Source of the DNA: Gnetum montanum
Lineage: Eukaryota > Streptophyta > Gnetopsida > Gnetales > Gnetaceae
DNA: 64,000 bases
Direction: 5' to 3'
NCBI GenBank assembly: GCA_015680685.1
Contig: MNCI01017832.1
Coordinates: forward strand, 1,536-65,535
Every line of letters starts with the position of its first letter. Positions within the stretch are counted from its first letter, which is position 1. Below the pieces are notes generated by a model. The model was not told where the DNA came from, searched no databases, and was given only the letters and a program-made list of their open reading frames with translations. Shown piece by piece: positions 21,215 to 31,290 of this stretch. Position numbers and translations under genes: made by a program.

Positions 21215-23739
21215 ATGTCTTCTTCTTCTCATAACACCACTTCACCACCTAGGGATCACACAAGAGACTGTCGACAACACAACATACATAACTAAGAACC
21301 ACTAGTTCCTCAATAGTATCGGGTGGTATATACTCATCACGATGAGTATATACTCGATTTTACTTTTATCCTCCATTAGGATGAACAACTGCGGTGGAGA
21401 GTCCTGCAAGGTAACATAGTGTTACCCCTAAATCGGGCAGTCCCTAACATGCTCCTTCATGCTCTTGCACAGATATTCATGATGTAGCTATACACTAAAT
21501 ACATTGTATGTGATTACAACATAAGGGATTACCATCCCATAGCAGCGCAACATCAACGGGACGCACAGCATGAGAGTTACCATACATCATTGAAGGGAAA
21601 AGGACCCACAATGCTTCTCTTGTCATAAGAGAAATTAAGGGTGGTGAACCTATCTCAATAGGTTCTTCAGAAAATGATGTTTCCCCACCTAACGATAGTG
21701 AGGAGGTGGTGTATCAGAACCTTCACTCCATAATACACAACCTTGGGTCTAATACCCACGAACACCAAGTGTTCAATGAGGGAACACAAACACAAGATAA
21801 GGATGAGCATTCTGATCATCATCATGATCGGGGTTGGGATCACCGAAGGGAAGGTAGGAAACATCATCATGACAATGGTTCTCCTTCCTCTTCCCCTTCA
21901 TCGCATCAATCACCCTCTCCTTCCACATCAAGACGGAGTCACAAAGAGCCCAACCGTGAGGATAGGGGTAAGGATAAGAAAAATGAAAAACCTCGACGAG
22001 AGAGTCAAGAGCAAGGATGAGGGAATTCAAGAGAATCTAGGCATGGAAGAAGGGAAAGTAGGGAACCACGTAGGCATCATAGACACCATGAGAATGACAA
22101 TGAAGAACCCCTACTAGCAACCTGGAGTATGTTAGACATTACGGAGGTTGTGAGAATACCTACAAGGCACCAGAAAGATAGCTAGATCAAGAGATTAGAC
22201 ATGAATAATATCTCATGTTTTGAAGGGGGATACAACGCTGATCTGCAAAACCACTTACAAGAATTTCATGATGCTTGTGCCTTAGAGAATATTAAAAATG
22301 AGTGGAAAAAATTAAAGTTGTTTCCAAGGACACTCATAAAAGAAGCAAAAAGCTGGTACCCATCCTTAGAACCGAAAACCATTAGGAGGTGGAGTACGAT
22401 GCTAGAACTGTTTAATGATAAATATCAAACATACTCTCGAGTGTCCAATTTATGAAAATAGATCCAAGGATGGAAGCAGGGAAATCATGAGTCCTTGGAT
22501 GCTGCCATGAGCCAATATTATGCATTGTTACATTGCTGCCCAGGCCATGGTTATGCACAATGAGATCAACTCTGCCATCTCATAGATGGGCTAAGACATG
22601 AGACTAGGAGAACCCTTGGGACATATGCCCAAGAGATATTATCAAAACTTAGGTCCCATGAGGTGCATAGATTGTTGGAGAAAGTAGCTAAAGAAGGGGA
22701 GCTACACAAAAGAGAAAGCGTGAAAGAGTATAACCGCGATCCTTCCCTCCGAAAGAGGAGAGTGAGATTCTATGAGGAGGAGGATGAGTCACCACTCAAG
22801 AAGTTGGTGAATAGAAAAACCTTGCCACTTCAAAAGCTAAAAACTAAAGTGTTGGCTAAGGTAGATCAAATGTGGGACTCCTTAGACAGTAGATTTAAAA
22901 CTGTTTTAAAAATCGTAGAGGAGTCTAAGGAGCGAAGTAGTAACCATGATAAGAAAAAGAGGAGAGATTTATACCATGCACGTAACAAGGGTAAGGGAAA
23001 AATGACTATTATCGATGAGGTTATGGATTTGGAAACAGACAATGGCAGCGGATGTGAGATCTACCAATATGACCATCCTAAGGGATGTTTCCCAATAATC
23101 TCACATCTGCAAGAGTCTGGGGTCTATGCACTCAACCCAAGACTTAACAAGAGCAAGCACCCCGAAGGTTACCTTATCCCCAAGGTAACCCAAGGAAGTT
23201 CCACCAACCATTAACGTATTATTCAAGTGGAACTCTACCACAACCTATGGAGCAACACCAATAGTGGAAATACCCACAGTCATGGGAGATGCCACCACCT
23301 AGACAACAATACCCTTATCAAAAACCAAATCTATATGGCTATTACATGTAGCAACCAATTTCTCCAAGTGACTCTATGGGTCATGTAACCCCACAACATC
23401 ACTACCATGCTTGGGAGTATTATAAGACTCCTTCTCCTGGGAAAGACACACCACATGCATACCACCCTCCAAATCCACTTGCAACTCTTACACCGATAGC
23501 TCCACTATCAACTGCTCCAATAATGCAAGCAGTATTCCCCACTCAACCACAACAACCTAATGTCATGAGGGCTTTGAATCCTCAAACTGTAGTTGATTCT
23601 AAACCCTAAACCAACAATCCAACTAAGCCCTCACCATCACAAGCGGTTGAACATATAACCACCTCCATACCAAATAAATTCTTGGTACCCCCTTCAAACC
23701 AAAAATAGAGCTCACTGCATATGGTTATGTTAACACATA
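21215..23739 (+). pseudogene. Decayed gag of E5
   Basis: Starts ATG-TCT-TCT at 21215 and is collinear with E1 gag: N-terminal YTHHDEY-like block (21330), GNIVLPLNRAVPNMLLHALA (21412-21470), Arg/His/Ser linker (21780-22015), capsid core in open stretches 22201-22455 and 22520-22680, then an open 183-codon stretch (22663-23214) with CEIYQYDHPKGCFPI, in which the second Cys of the knuckle is Tyr. The Pro-rich tail follows (23376-23609). In-frame TAG/TGA and a few frameshifts inactivate it. Confidence 0.85.
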
Positions 23740-24380
23740 TCATCACTGACTAGATCAAGGTGGGCCACCTTCCTAGGAAATTTTTTGATCCTTGAAGTGC
23801 TTTAATCTACCTCCAAGTCACTGGGAATGAACCACGTAAGGCTCTTCTTGACTCAGGTTTCGAAGTTAATTTAATATCACAAAAGATGTACAAAGCTTGG
23901 AACTTACCTCCACTAAGGAAGAGTAATGTTTGATTACAGTGGGCTGACTAGTCCATCACTGTTCCTTTGGGACTAGTGGAGGACATCATTACCATTATGA
24001 GTGGTTGTTCATATCCAGCTGATTTCCTAATGATACAATTGAACAATGGTAAGGGGGACTTCCCAATTATAATGGGAAGAGCATGGATGAGCATTATAGA
24101 TGCACACCTAGGAATCTACGATCTTTCCCTAAAAATATCCAAGAAAAATCCTCTTGGAAAGATCAAGAAGAAGAAAATTCCATGCATCGCATACAGTGAC
24201 ATAGGGTGCCATTGCGTGCAAAAATCATGGGTTATGTGAAGTTTAGCATTTCCTGCATGCGATCGGTGTGCACAAGAAATTAATATACAAAGGTGCCTAT
24301 ATGCAGCAACCACACAATAAGAGGAAACCTTGTGGATGATGGCAGATCAAGAGAGTAACTCGATAACATGAAAGAATTAA
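23740..24380 (+). pseudogene. Protease of E5, runs into the assembly gap
   Basis: LLDSGFEVNLIS (about 23850) keeps DSG. LGLVEDIITIMSG and GDFPIIMGRAWMS are in the open stretch 23967-24239, which ends at a TGA. The sequence then continues as the protease tail to the Ns at 24381. Confidence 0.8.
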
Positions 24381-24829
24381 NNNNNNNNNNNNNNNNNNNN
24401 NNNNNNNNNNNNNNNNNNNNNNNNNNNNNNNNNNNNNNNNNNNNNNNNNNNNNNNNNNNNNNNNNNNNNNNNNNNNNNNNNNNNNNNNNNNNNNNNNNNN
24501 NNNNNNNNNNNNNNNNNNNNNNNNNNNNNNNNNNNNNNNNNNNNNNNNNNNNNNNNNNNNNNNNNNNNNNNNNNNNNNNNNNNNNNNNNNNNNNNNNNNN
24601 NNNNNNNNNNNNNNNNNNNNNNNNNNNNNNNNNNNNNNNNNNNNNNNNNNNNNNNNNNNNNNNNNNNNNNNNNNNNNNNNNNNNNNNNNNNNNNNNNNNN
24701 NNNNNNNNNNNNNNNNNNNNNNNNNNNNNNNNNNNNNNNNNNNNNNNNNNNNNNNNNNNNNNNNNNNNNNNNNNNNNNNNNNNNNNNNNNNNNNNNNNNN
24801 NNNNNNNNNNNNNNNNNNNNNNNNNNNNN
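24381..24829. other. Assembly gap (449 Ns)
   Basis: Falls between the E5 protease tail and the C-terminal end of RT. RT normally needs several hundred codons, so either the gap is under-sized or E5 lost most of RT. Confidence 0.95.
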
Positions 24830-25750
24830 ATTAGAGGAAGTGCTAAAATGATGTGTAGAAACCAACCTAAAGCTCAACTAGTAGAAAATCCATTTGATGG
24901 TCCAAGAGGGCATAGTACTGGGACATAAGATTGCACAGTCAGGAATAGAGGTAGACTCGGAAAAAGTTAAGGTCATCCAAGGAATCACCCAACAACCAAA
25001 AACTATCAAAGACATTTAGTCATTCCTTGGACATATTGGCTACTACAGAAGATTCATTGAGAACTTCTCCAAGATTTCCAAACCATTGGTAGAATTAAAG
25101 AAGAAGGATGCACCATTCGAATGGACCAGGAAATGTGAACGAGAATTCCAAACTCTAAGACAAAGGCATGTGGAAACTCCCATTCTACAAGCCCTTGATT
25201 GGTCCAAACCATTCCATATAATTACTAACACATCTAATTATTCCTTGGGAGCCATACTGAGATAGTTAGATGAACAAAAACACCCTTATTGCATCCATTG
25301 TACAAGTAAGAGTATCACTGATGAACAACTCAACTACACAACTAAGGAAAAGGAATTAATGATTGTAGTGTTTGCACTGGACAAATTTAGGCACTATGTA
25401 TTAGGCTACAAAGTGTACATTCATACGGATCATAGTGTAATTAGGTTCCTCATGAGAAAGCCAATGGTCCATCCTCATATTATACGTTGGTTGGTAATCC
25501 TTCAGGAGTTCGATCTAATGATAATAGATCAAAAAAGCATCGAGTACGTAGTTGCATATCACTTATCTCAGTTGCACTGGGATAGCAAAGAGGATGAATA
25601 TTCCATATCTGATCATTTTCCTGACGAAACCCTCTTTGCCAGTGTAGTGAATAACCAACCCATGGGCATGAATTGGTATAGTAGCATTCTCACCTATCTT
25701 CTTTCCCAACAAACATCACAGGGGTTGGACTTTAGGAAGAAACAATAGTT
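24830..25750 (+). pseudogene. RT C-terminus and RNase H of E5
   Basis: After the gap the RT end reads in mixed frames (GHKIAQSGIEVDSEKVKVI), then FLGHIGYYRRFIENFSKISKP (25020-25085). RNase H follows: HIITNTSNYSLGAIL (25217-25260; the first catalytic Asp is Asn), YTTKEKELMIVVFALDKFRHY, and HTDHSVIRFL (25420-25450; Asp kept). 25359-25748 is open for 129 codons. RNase H would remove the RNA strand during reverse transcription. Confidence 0.85.
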
Positions 25751-26700
25751 TCTTCAAAAAACCAAGTACTTCATGGAGATCAAAGGACAAATTTACAAAG
25801 TCTATCTTGATAGCTTGGTTTGATGGTGTGTGCCCGATAGGGACCAACTAAGAGTTCTTCAGGATGCTCATGAGGGCCCTTGTGGGGGTCAATATGCAAG
25901 GAGATGAACGACTATTAAGATCCTGCTTGCAAGATATTACTAGCCAATACTATTTCAGGATGCCCATCATTTTGTCCAATCCTATGAGTGTTGTCAATGT
26001 GATGGTGGAATGACTGCTAAAATGGAGGATCTGCAACAATGGATTCAACCTTTAGAACCCTTCAACATGTGGGGAATAGACTTTATAAGGCCCATTATGC
26101 CAATGTCCAATGGAAAATCTTATATCATTGTCGTTGTTGACTATCTAACAAAATGGGCTAAAGCAGCTACTATAACAGACTTCACATCATCTACAGCTAC
26201 ATGATTTATACAATAACAAGTGGTAAATAGGTTTGGTATACTGTGTGCACTTATCTCAGATAATGGAACACATTTCACAGGTGCAACCTTTTGAAAATTA
26301 ATGCAACACTTAGGGGTTGAACATAAATTAACTACCCCTTACCACCCCCAAGCTAATGGCCAAGCCAAGGTCACTAATCGAGAGATTACTAGAATATTAA
26401 CAAGGAAAATTAGCAAATATAGGCGAGATTGGAGCACTAAACTGAACAATGCTCTCTGGGCATACCGCTCCACTTGGAAACTCCCTACAGGCTACTCTCC
26501 CTATGAGTTAGTGTATGGAAAACTCCCAAATATTTCAATTTAAACCAAGCTCTGTACACTATCCATGGCATGTGACCTCCACCTTGATCTTGATCTAGCA
26601 CAAAAACAAAGATTGGCAACTGTAAACGTGCTAGATGAAAATCGATTGGTTGCTTAGTCATCAAATGAGTTGTACAAGGCACATAACAAACACCGTCATG
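25751..26700 (+). pseudogene. Integrase of E5
   Basis: Inserts the cDNA into the genome in active elements. The N-terminal zinc-finger region is readable with stops (AHEGPCGGQYA at 25868-25900, ECCQC at 25985-26000). The core has WGIDFIRPIMP (first Asp, about 26075), SDNGTHF (second Asp, about 26258) and PQANGQAKVTNREI (about 26345-26390), where the expected catalytic Glu is Lys. NALWAYRSTWKLPTGYSPYELVYGK follows, then a C-terminal part to about 26700. Inactive by the Glu-to-Lys change and by stops. Confidence 0.85.
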
Positions 26701-26959
26701 ACTTAAGAATTTGAAAGGTTAAGTACCAACTAGGAGATAAGGTCCTTTATTAGAACCCCATGCATGTACCACAACACATGAAATTTCAAACATTGTGGGA
26801 AGGACCTTACATTATTCATACAACCTTTCCCTCAAGATCCATGACAATATACAAGCCTGAAAGCCTTGATAAGAGATTACTGGTCAATGTGCAATAAACA
26901 AAACCCTTACATGAACTAAGAAAAGCTAGTGCAAATTACACCTCTGATAGCGGACCACC

Positions 26960-28877
26960 TCGCTCATTATTTTCAATCTCTCCCTTTCAATTAAGTCATG
27001 GGGGAGATGGCCACATGTGCTAATCAATTGAGGCCCTTAGTTCTTTTAAGTTTTTATTTTACACATTTTTGTTTTACAAATTTCTTTAACTTTTCTTATT
27101 TTTGTTTTACAACATCGTTTATACTTTTTCTTTTATTTGTGTGTGTATTACCCATTTTGTTAAGTTTGTCACCCAATAAGTGCTCTTAATGATGGTATGA
27201 ATTGTTTTATATTGGTTGCCAGTGTTTGGCTTTTACCTTTAAGTTATGATGTTGATACTAAGGTATGGTTCTTTTGATATAGTAGGTAATGAGTCCACTT
27301 CATCCATACATCCATAAATCTCTATGGTCTCTCTTGGCTTGGAATTGTACAGTCCCTTTCTTCAAAATAATAAGAACTATCAATGAATCGGTGACTGGGA
27401 ATTTCTCAAACTAAGGAAGGACTCAAGGATTGAAAAATGTGTGGCTTCAAGGGAACTTGATGCATTTGTGTTGCCCATTCTCTTAGGTGCTTGGATGTTT
27501 TCTTCTTAAGTTTTCTTACCATTCCGATGTTGCTGCATTATTGGGAAGCTGAGCTAATCAAAATAAAAATAACAAAATCTTTCCATGGTGTGGTTCTCAT
27601 GCATAAACAAAAAAAATAGAGAAAATAGTGAGAATTCAAAGCACACCACTTAGAAGAAATAATCATCTAGGCTACAAGCACTAGTTATGAAACTAAAAAC
27701 ATGTTCCCTCTAACTAAGGCCCTTCATCACTTCCTACTTTTTCCTCCCTTGTTTCGTCAGAACGGTGGTGGCTCTTTGAGGGATGCATTCTTGTTACTTC
27801 AAGTGGATGGATTGGCTGAATGCATTAATGCGAAGTCACTAGATGTGGTTTTTTTGAGGCTAGATTTGGAATGGGATCTACTAAGTCACATTAATAATTA
27901 AATATACAAGGGGTTGTACACCACCTTGTTCTTGAGATTCCATTCCATCATTCTTTCTCCATTATTTACCTCATTGTCGATTGTATCATTATTATATATT
28001 TTGGTTGATGCATCATTTTCTTTGTGGTAAATTCTGGTGGTTAAGACTTTAATTCTTGTTCCAAATGACATTCCCAGAGCCTATGGACTCTTTGAATGTG
28101 GGTTTGTCAGGGCATTAAGGGCATGAGCCTACTTTGGGAAGGACCCATTGGTATTCCTATTTGGTGCATAAGTTAAATTCTTTCCCTTAACATTTTCGCA
28201 ATCAACTCTATTTTGTTCATTTACATCTTCACATCCATTTCATCAATGTTACAGTTGTCTCTTTTTATCCATCTTCCTTATTCCTTTTCTTTTTCTATTC
28301 TATCGCTATTAGAGGTTCGCACTTAGTCCTGGGGGTCTTGACCCAATTTTTTCAACTTTCTACTAACCCCTACACCTTCGGTAGTCATCAATATTATATA
28401 TCCAGAATTTGCAATCAACCATACCACAACTTAGTCAATGGACCTTTCACCGAAGCAAGGTATCAACTACATTGTGATTCATTTACCCTTGCTAATATAA
28501 GATTGTGTTGTGTGTGTAGATGGTAATCATACAATAACGAATTGGACTTGGAGGGAACACTTGGAATGGATCAGTGCTGAAGAAGTTATGCAAACAACAA
28601 GATTGATGGCACACTTACAGATGGAAAATGATAGGTACAATCTTGGCGTTGGTAGCAACAAACTTCTTTCTCTCGGTCTCTCTCTCAGCTTCCAAATAAG
28701 GCTATATGTCAAATGTACAAAGTGTTCACTCTTGTTGTCATGAACACTAGTTTTGTCATGTTCTGTAATGATGATCCATTCACATATCATCCCATTCACC
28801 ATTAGTTCCATTCAAGTTAATAATCCCATACCTTTTGAATATTTTGAAAGGAACTCAAGGATGAGTTTTTATTCATT
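26960..28877 (+). other. 3' region of E5 with two coding-like blocks
   Basis: Collinear with the E2 3' region. Most has no ORF. Block 1 (27701-27900, 66 codons) includes DGLAECINAKSLDVVFLR; E2 has the near-identical DGLAECIDAKLLDVVCLR near 9070. Block 2 (28510-28743, 77 codons) includes REHLEWISAEEV and MAHLQMENDRYNLGVGS; E2 has REHLEWIGDEVAMKRARSMA. Block 2 begins after GTGTGTGTAG where E2 has GTGTGTGCAG, like a splice acceptor. These may be exons of an extra gene. Confidence 0.5.
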
Positions 28878-28887
28878 CATGGGGGTA
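28878..28887 (+). promoter_or_regulatory. Polypurine tract of E5
   Basis: CATGGGGGTA directly before the 3' LTR, identical to the E2 tract. Confidence 0.8.
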
Positions 28888-29690
28888 TGATGGGATGCAA
28901 TATCGCATGGGCCACGATATTGCGTCCTTCCCTGCGATATAACGTACGTGATATCGTAGTCCGCCACCAATTCTTTAAATAAGAGGTGGCTCTTCCTTGT
29001 TACTCCATCTAGATCTAGACCTTAGCCAAACTCTTGCCATTTTTCTATTCCAAAGTTAGAATAATTTCCATGTGCTCGTAGTAGGAGTCCCAAAGTGAAT
29101 GGATCTTTATTCGAGCAATTTTATACCTAAGCACACAATTGTGTACAACAATAAAGATGAACTTTTGGATAAACCTTGCAATATATGGACTAAGCTAAAT
29201 AGGACTTAATTAATGTTAAATGTTTAAATTATTTATTATTTAGTTAAATCTCTCTCAACCCTTACTCCTAGTTAAGTGCATTTAGTACGACCGCTTCGAG
29301 CACATGTATTATGCTTGGTAATCCCAGTAACGAATAGCGTTTGGTAATCTCAGCAGTGTTGCATTGGTTCAGGGTGTAAAATGGCAAGTGGGAATAGATA
29401 CTGATGCTAGGGTAATTAAGGCTTAGTTAGTTAAAGTTATTTACTTATTCTCTTCACCCTTTCCCTCAGTAGCATAGGCGATAAATGAGAAAAGATTTAA
29501 AAATCACATACCTCAAACTCACTTAACTATACAACCATGACAAATACAAGTGAGCTTGGGAGGATAACAATTGATTAACCTTAGGTGTTCCATAAGGCAT
29601 GTAGGCACTTAGTCTGTGGAGTTCGACTAGATCGTGCATGTAATGCTCGTATTCGTATGGTTGAGTTTAGGGGTACCTTGCCACTCATCA
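28888..29690 (+). repeat. 3' LTR of E5
   Basis: 803 bp, TGATGGGATG...CCACTCATCA. Shares the TATA region (here mutated to TTTAAATAAGAGG), the AATAAAGATGAACTT signal and the terminal GGGGTACC block with the other family A LTRs. Confidence 0.95.
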
Positions 29691-31290
29691 ATATCAAATT
29701 TTGTCTTATGCATGGTGAATCCTCACAGGGCCTGATTACTTCTCAGAAAGATGCCATATGCAAGTAGTCAAATAAGTATGTCATTGTGGGTGATAATACA
29801 TTATGTCAATGGTCCTATGAAGGCATACTCCTAAGGTGTTAAGGTAAAATGGAAGCTAGAACAATCCTAGAGGAGGTTCATGAGGGTGCTTTTGATGGAC
29901 ATATAGGACCTAGAGCCATGGCTTCTAAGATTAGATGGTTAGGCTAGTATTGGTCCCATATGGAAAATGACTACCTAAAAAAGGTTAAGTGATGCAACAC
30001 ATTGCAAAAATATAGCAATTTGATACATGTATCACCAACTAATTTGCATATGACATAGATAACATGGCCATTTCAATGATGAGGATTGGATATCATTGGA
30101 CCCATAATGCCTAAATCTACTATAGGGCATAGCTTCATCATCACCACAATCAAGTATTTTACCAAGTGGGTTGAAACTATTCTCCTAGGGAAGACCACAT
30201 CTGAAAAAGTTTGCAATTTTATCCTAGACAACATTGTAGCCAATTTTGGAATACCCATGACCATAGTTACAGATAATGGACCTCAATTTAGTAGCCAAGA
30301 AACTAAGTATTTTTGTCACAACCTAGGCATTAAGCATTCTTTCTCATCGTCTTACTACCCTTAAGCCAATTGAAAAGTAGAAGTGAAAAACAAGGCCACC
30401 ATCAAGTTGTGTAAGAAGATGGTCAACAACAGTAAGTAGAAGTGCAATGAGCAACTTTTCCATGCACTATGGCCATATAGAACAACCTATCGCATGGCAA
30501 TCGACATGATCCCTTATAGCCTTGTTTATAGTTCTAAGCTATTTTACCCCATGAATTATAGGTAGCATTACTCTAAGTAGCCTTGACCAACTTCATCAAT
30601 GATGATCAGAGCAAGGAATTATGGAAAATAGTGTTGTATTTGATGGAAGAGCGACATATGTAAGAACTTGATCACATCAAGCACTATCAAGATAGGTAGA
30701 AGCAACAACATCACAATAACTTAATCATGCACAAGATCAATGAGGGGTACCTCATCCTCAAGGCTATCCATGATCATGCGGATAGCCTTTTTTGCTTTGA
30801 ACCCTCAAATCGTGAATCTCGTGGAGCTGATCATCTTAGATTCATGGGCTTTGAACTCTTGTACAAGTGGACCTTCTTTCTTGCTTATCTAGAAACCATT
30901 TTTTATACACATTTCCCTAACTTATTCTTTATTCTCCTCTCAATAAAGTTTTAATTTTTGAGTTTTGTGTTTAATATAATTAAAGTTATTATTTGTGCAA
31001 TATTTAGATTTATTTATATTTTCATGTTTTACATCTCTCCCAAGTCCTTGGTTGATCTACTAAATCGACCAAGGTGACCTAAATCCCATTTTTCTCATGA
31101 AGGCCTTGGGGGTTTGGGTTTAAGGAACTACTTGTGCCAACAATACTTAGTTCATGTTTCAACAATTGAGGTTTTTGGTCACAACACCTTGGATGACACA
31201 AAATTTTCATATGATAAACAATATTTGTATCCCATAGGACTCCCAAGAACCTTGCAAGATCAACAAACAAGTCATGATGCTTTCACAAGA
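29691..31290 (+). mobile_element. E4 resumed: integrase and 3' end of the Tat-like element
   Basis: 29691-29695 is the right ATATC copy. The coding order continues from the RNase H left of E5: linker, integrase zinc-finger region, catalytic core and C-terminus to about 30775. After a 10-bp perfect inverted repeat, family B LTR-like sequence starts (about 30790), with AATAAA at 30944-30949 and the AAGTCCTTGGTTGAT U5 block near 31041. There is not enough room for a full U3, so the LTR looks 5'-truncated. Confidence 0.7.
29700..30780 (+). pseudogene. Integrase of E4 (Tat type)
   Basis: The N-terminal region reads EEVHEGAFDGHIGPRAMASKIRW (29870-29940, the His of the zinc finger present) then YWSHMENDYLKKVK and the CNTLQKY remnant of the second Cys pair. 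The core is in the open stretch 30086-30364: DIIGPIMPKS (first Asp at 30086-30091), FTKWVET, VTDNGPQFSSQE (second Asp). The third catalytic residue is in the AN-KVEV segment (about 30367-30385; Glu kept, preceded by a TGA). Stops continue in the C-terminal part. Confidence 0.8.

Larger units (their letters stand above)
20213..29690 (+). mobile_element. E5: complete-length Athila-like element nested in E4
   Basis: 9,478 bp including a 449-base gap of Ns. Order: 5' LTR, PBS, gag, protease, gap, RT end, RNase H, integrase, about 1.9 kb 3' region, PPT, 3' LTR. Flanked by ATATC on both sides, and the E4 reading order (RNase H then integrase) continues across it, so the borders are secure. The internal genes carry stops and frameshifts, so it is full-length but inactive. 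Confidence 0.95.

Noticed and set aside
24368-24928. Long ORFs made mostly of unknown residues
   Set aside because: They span the run of Ns.
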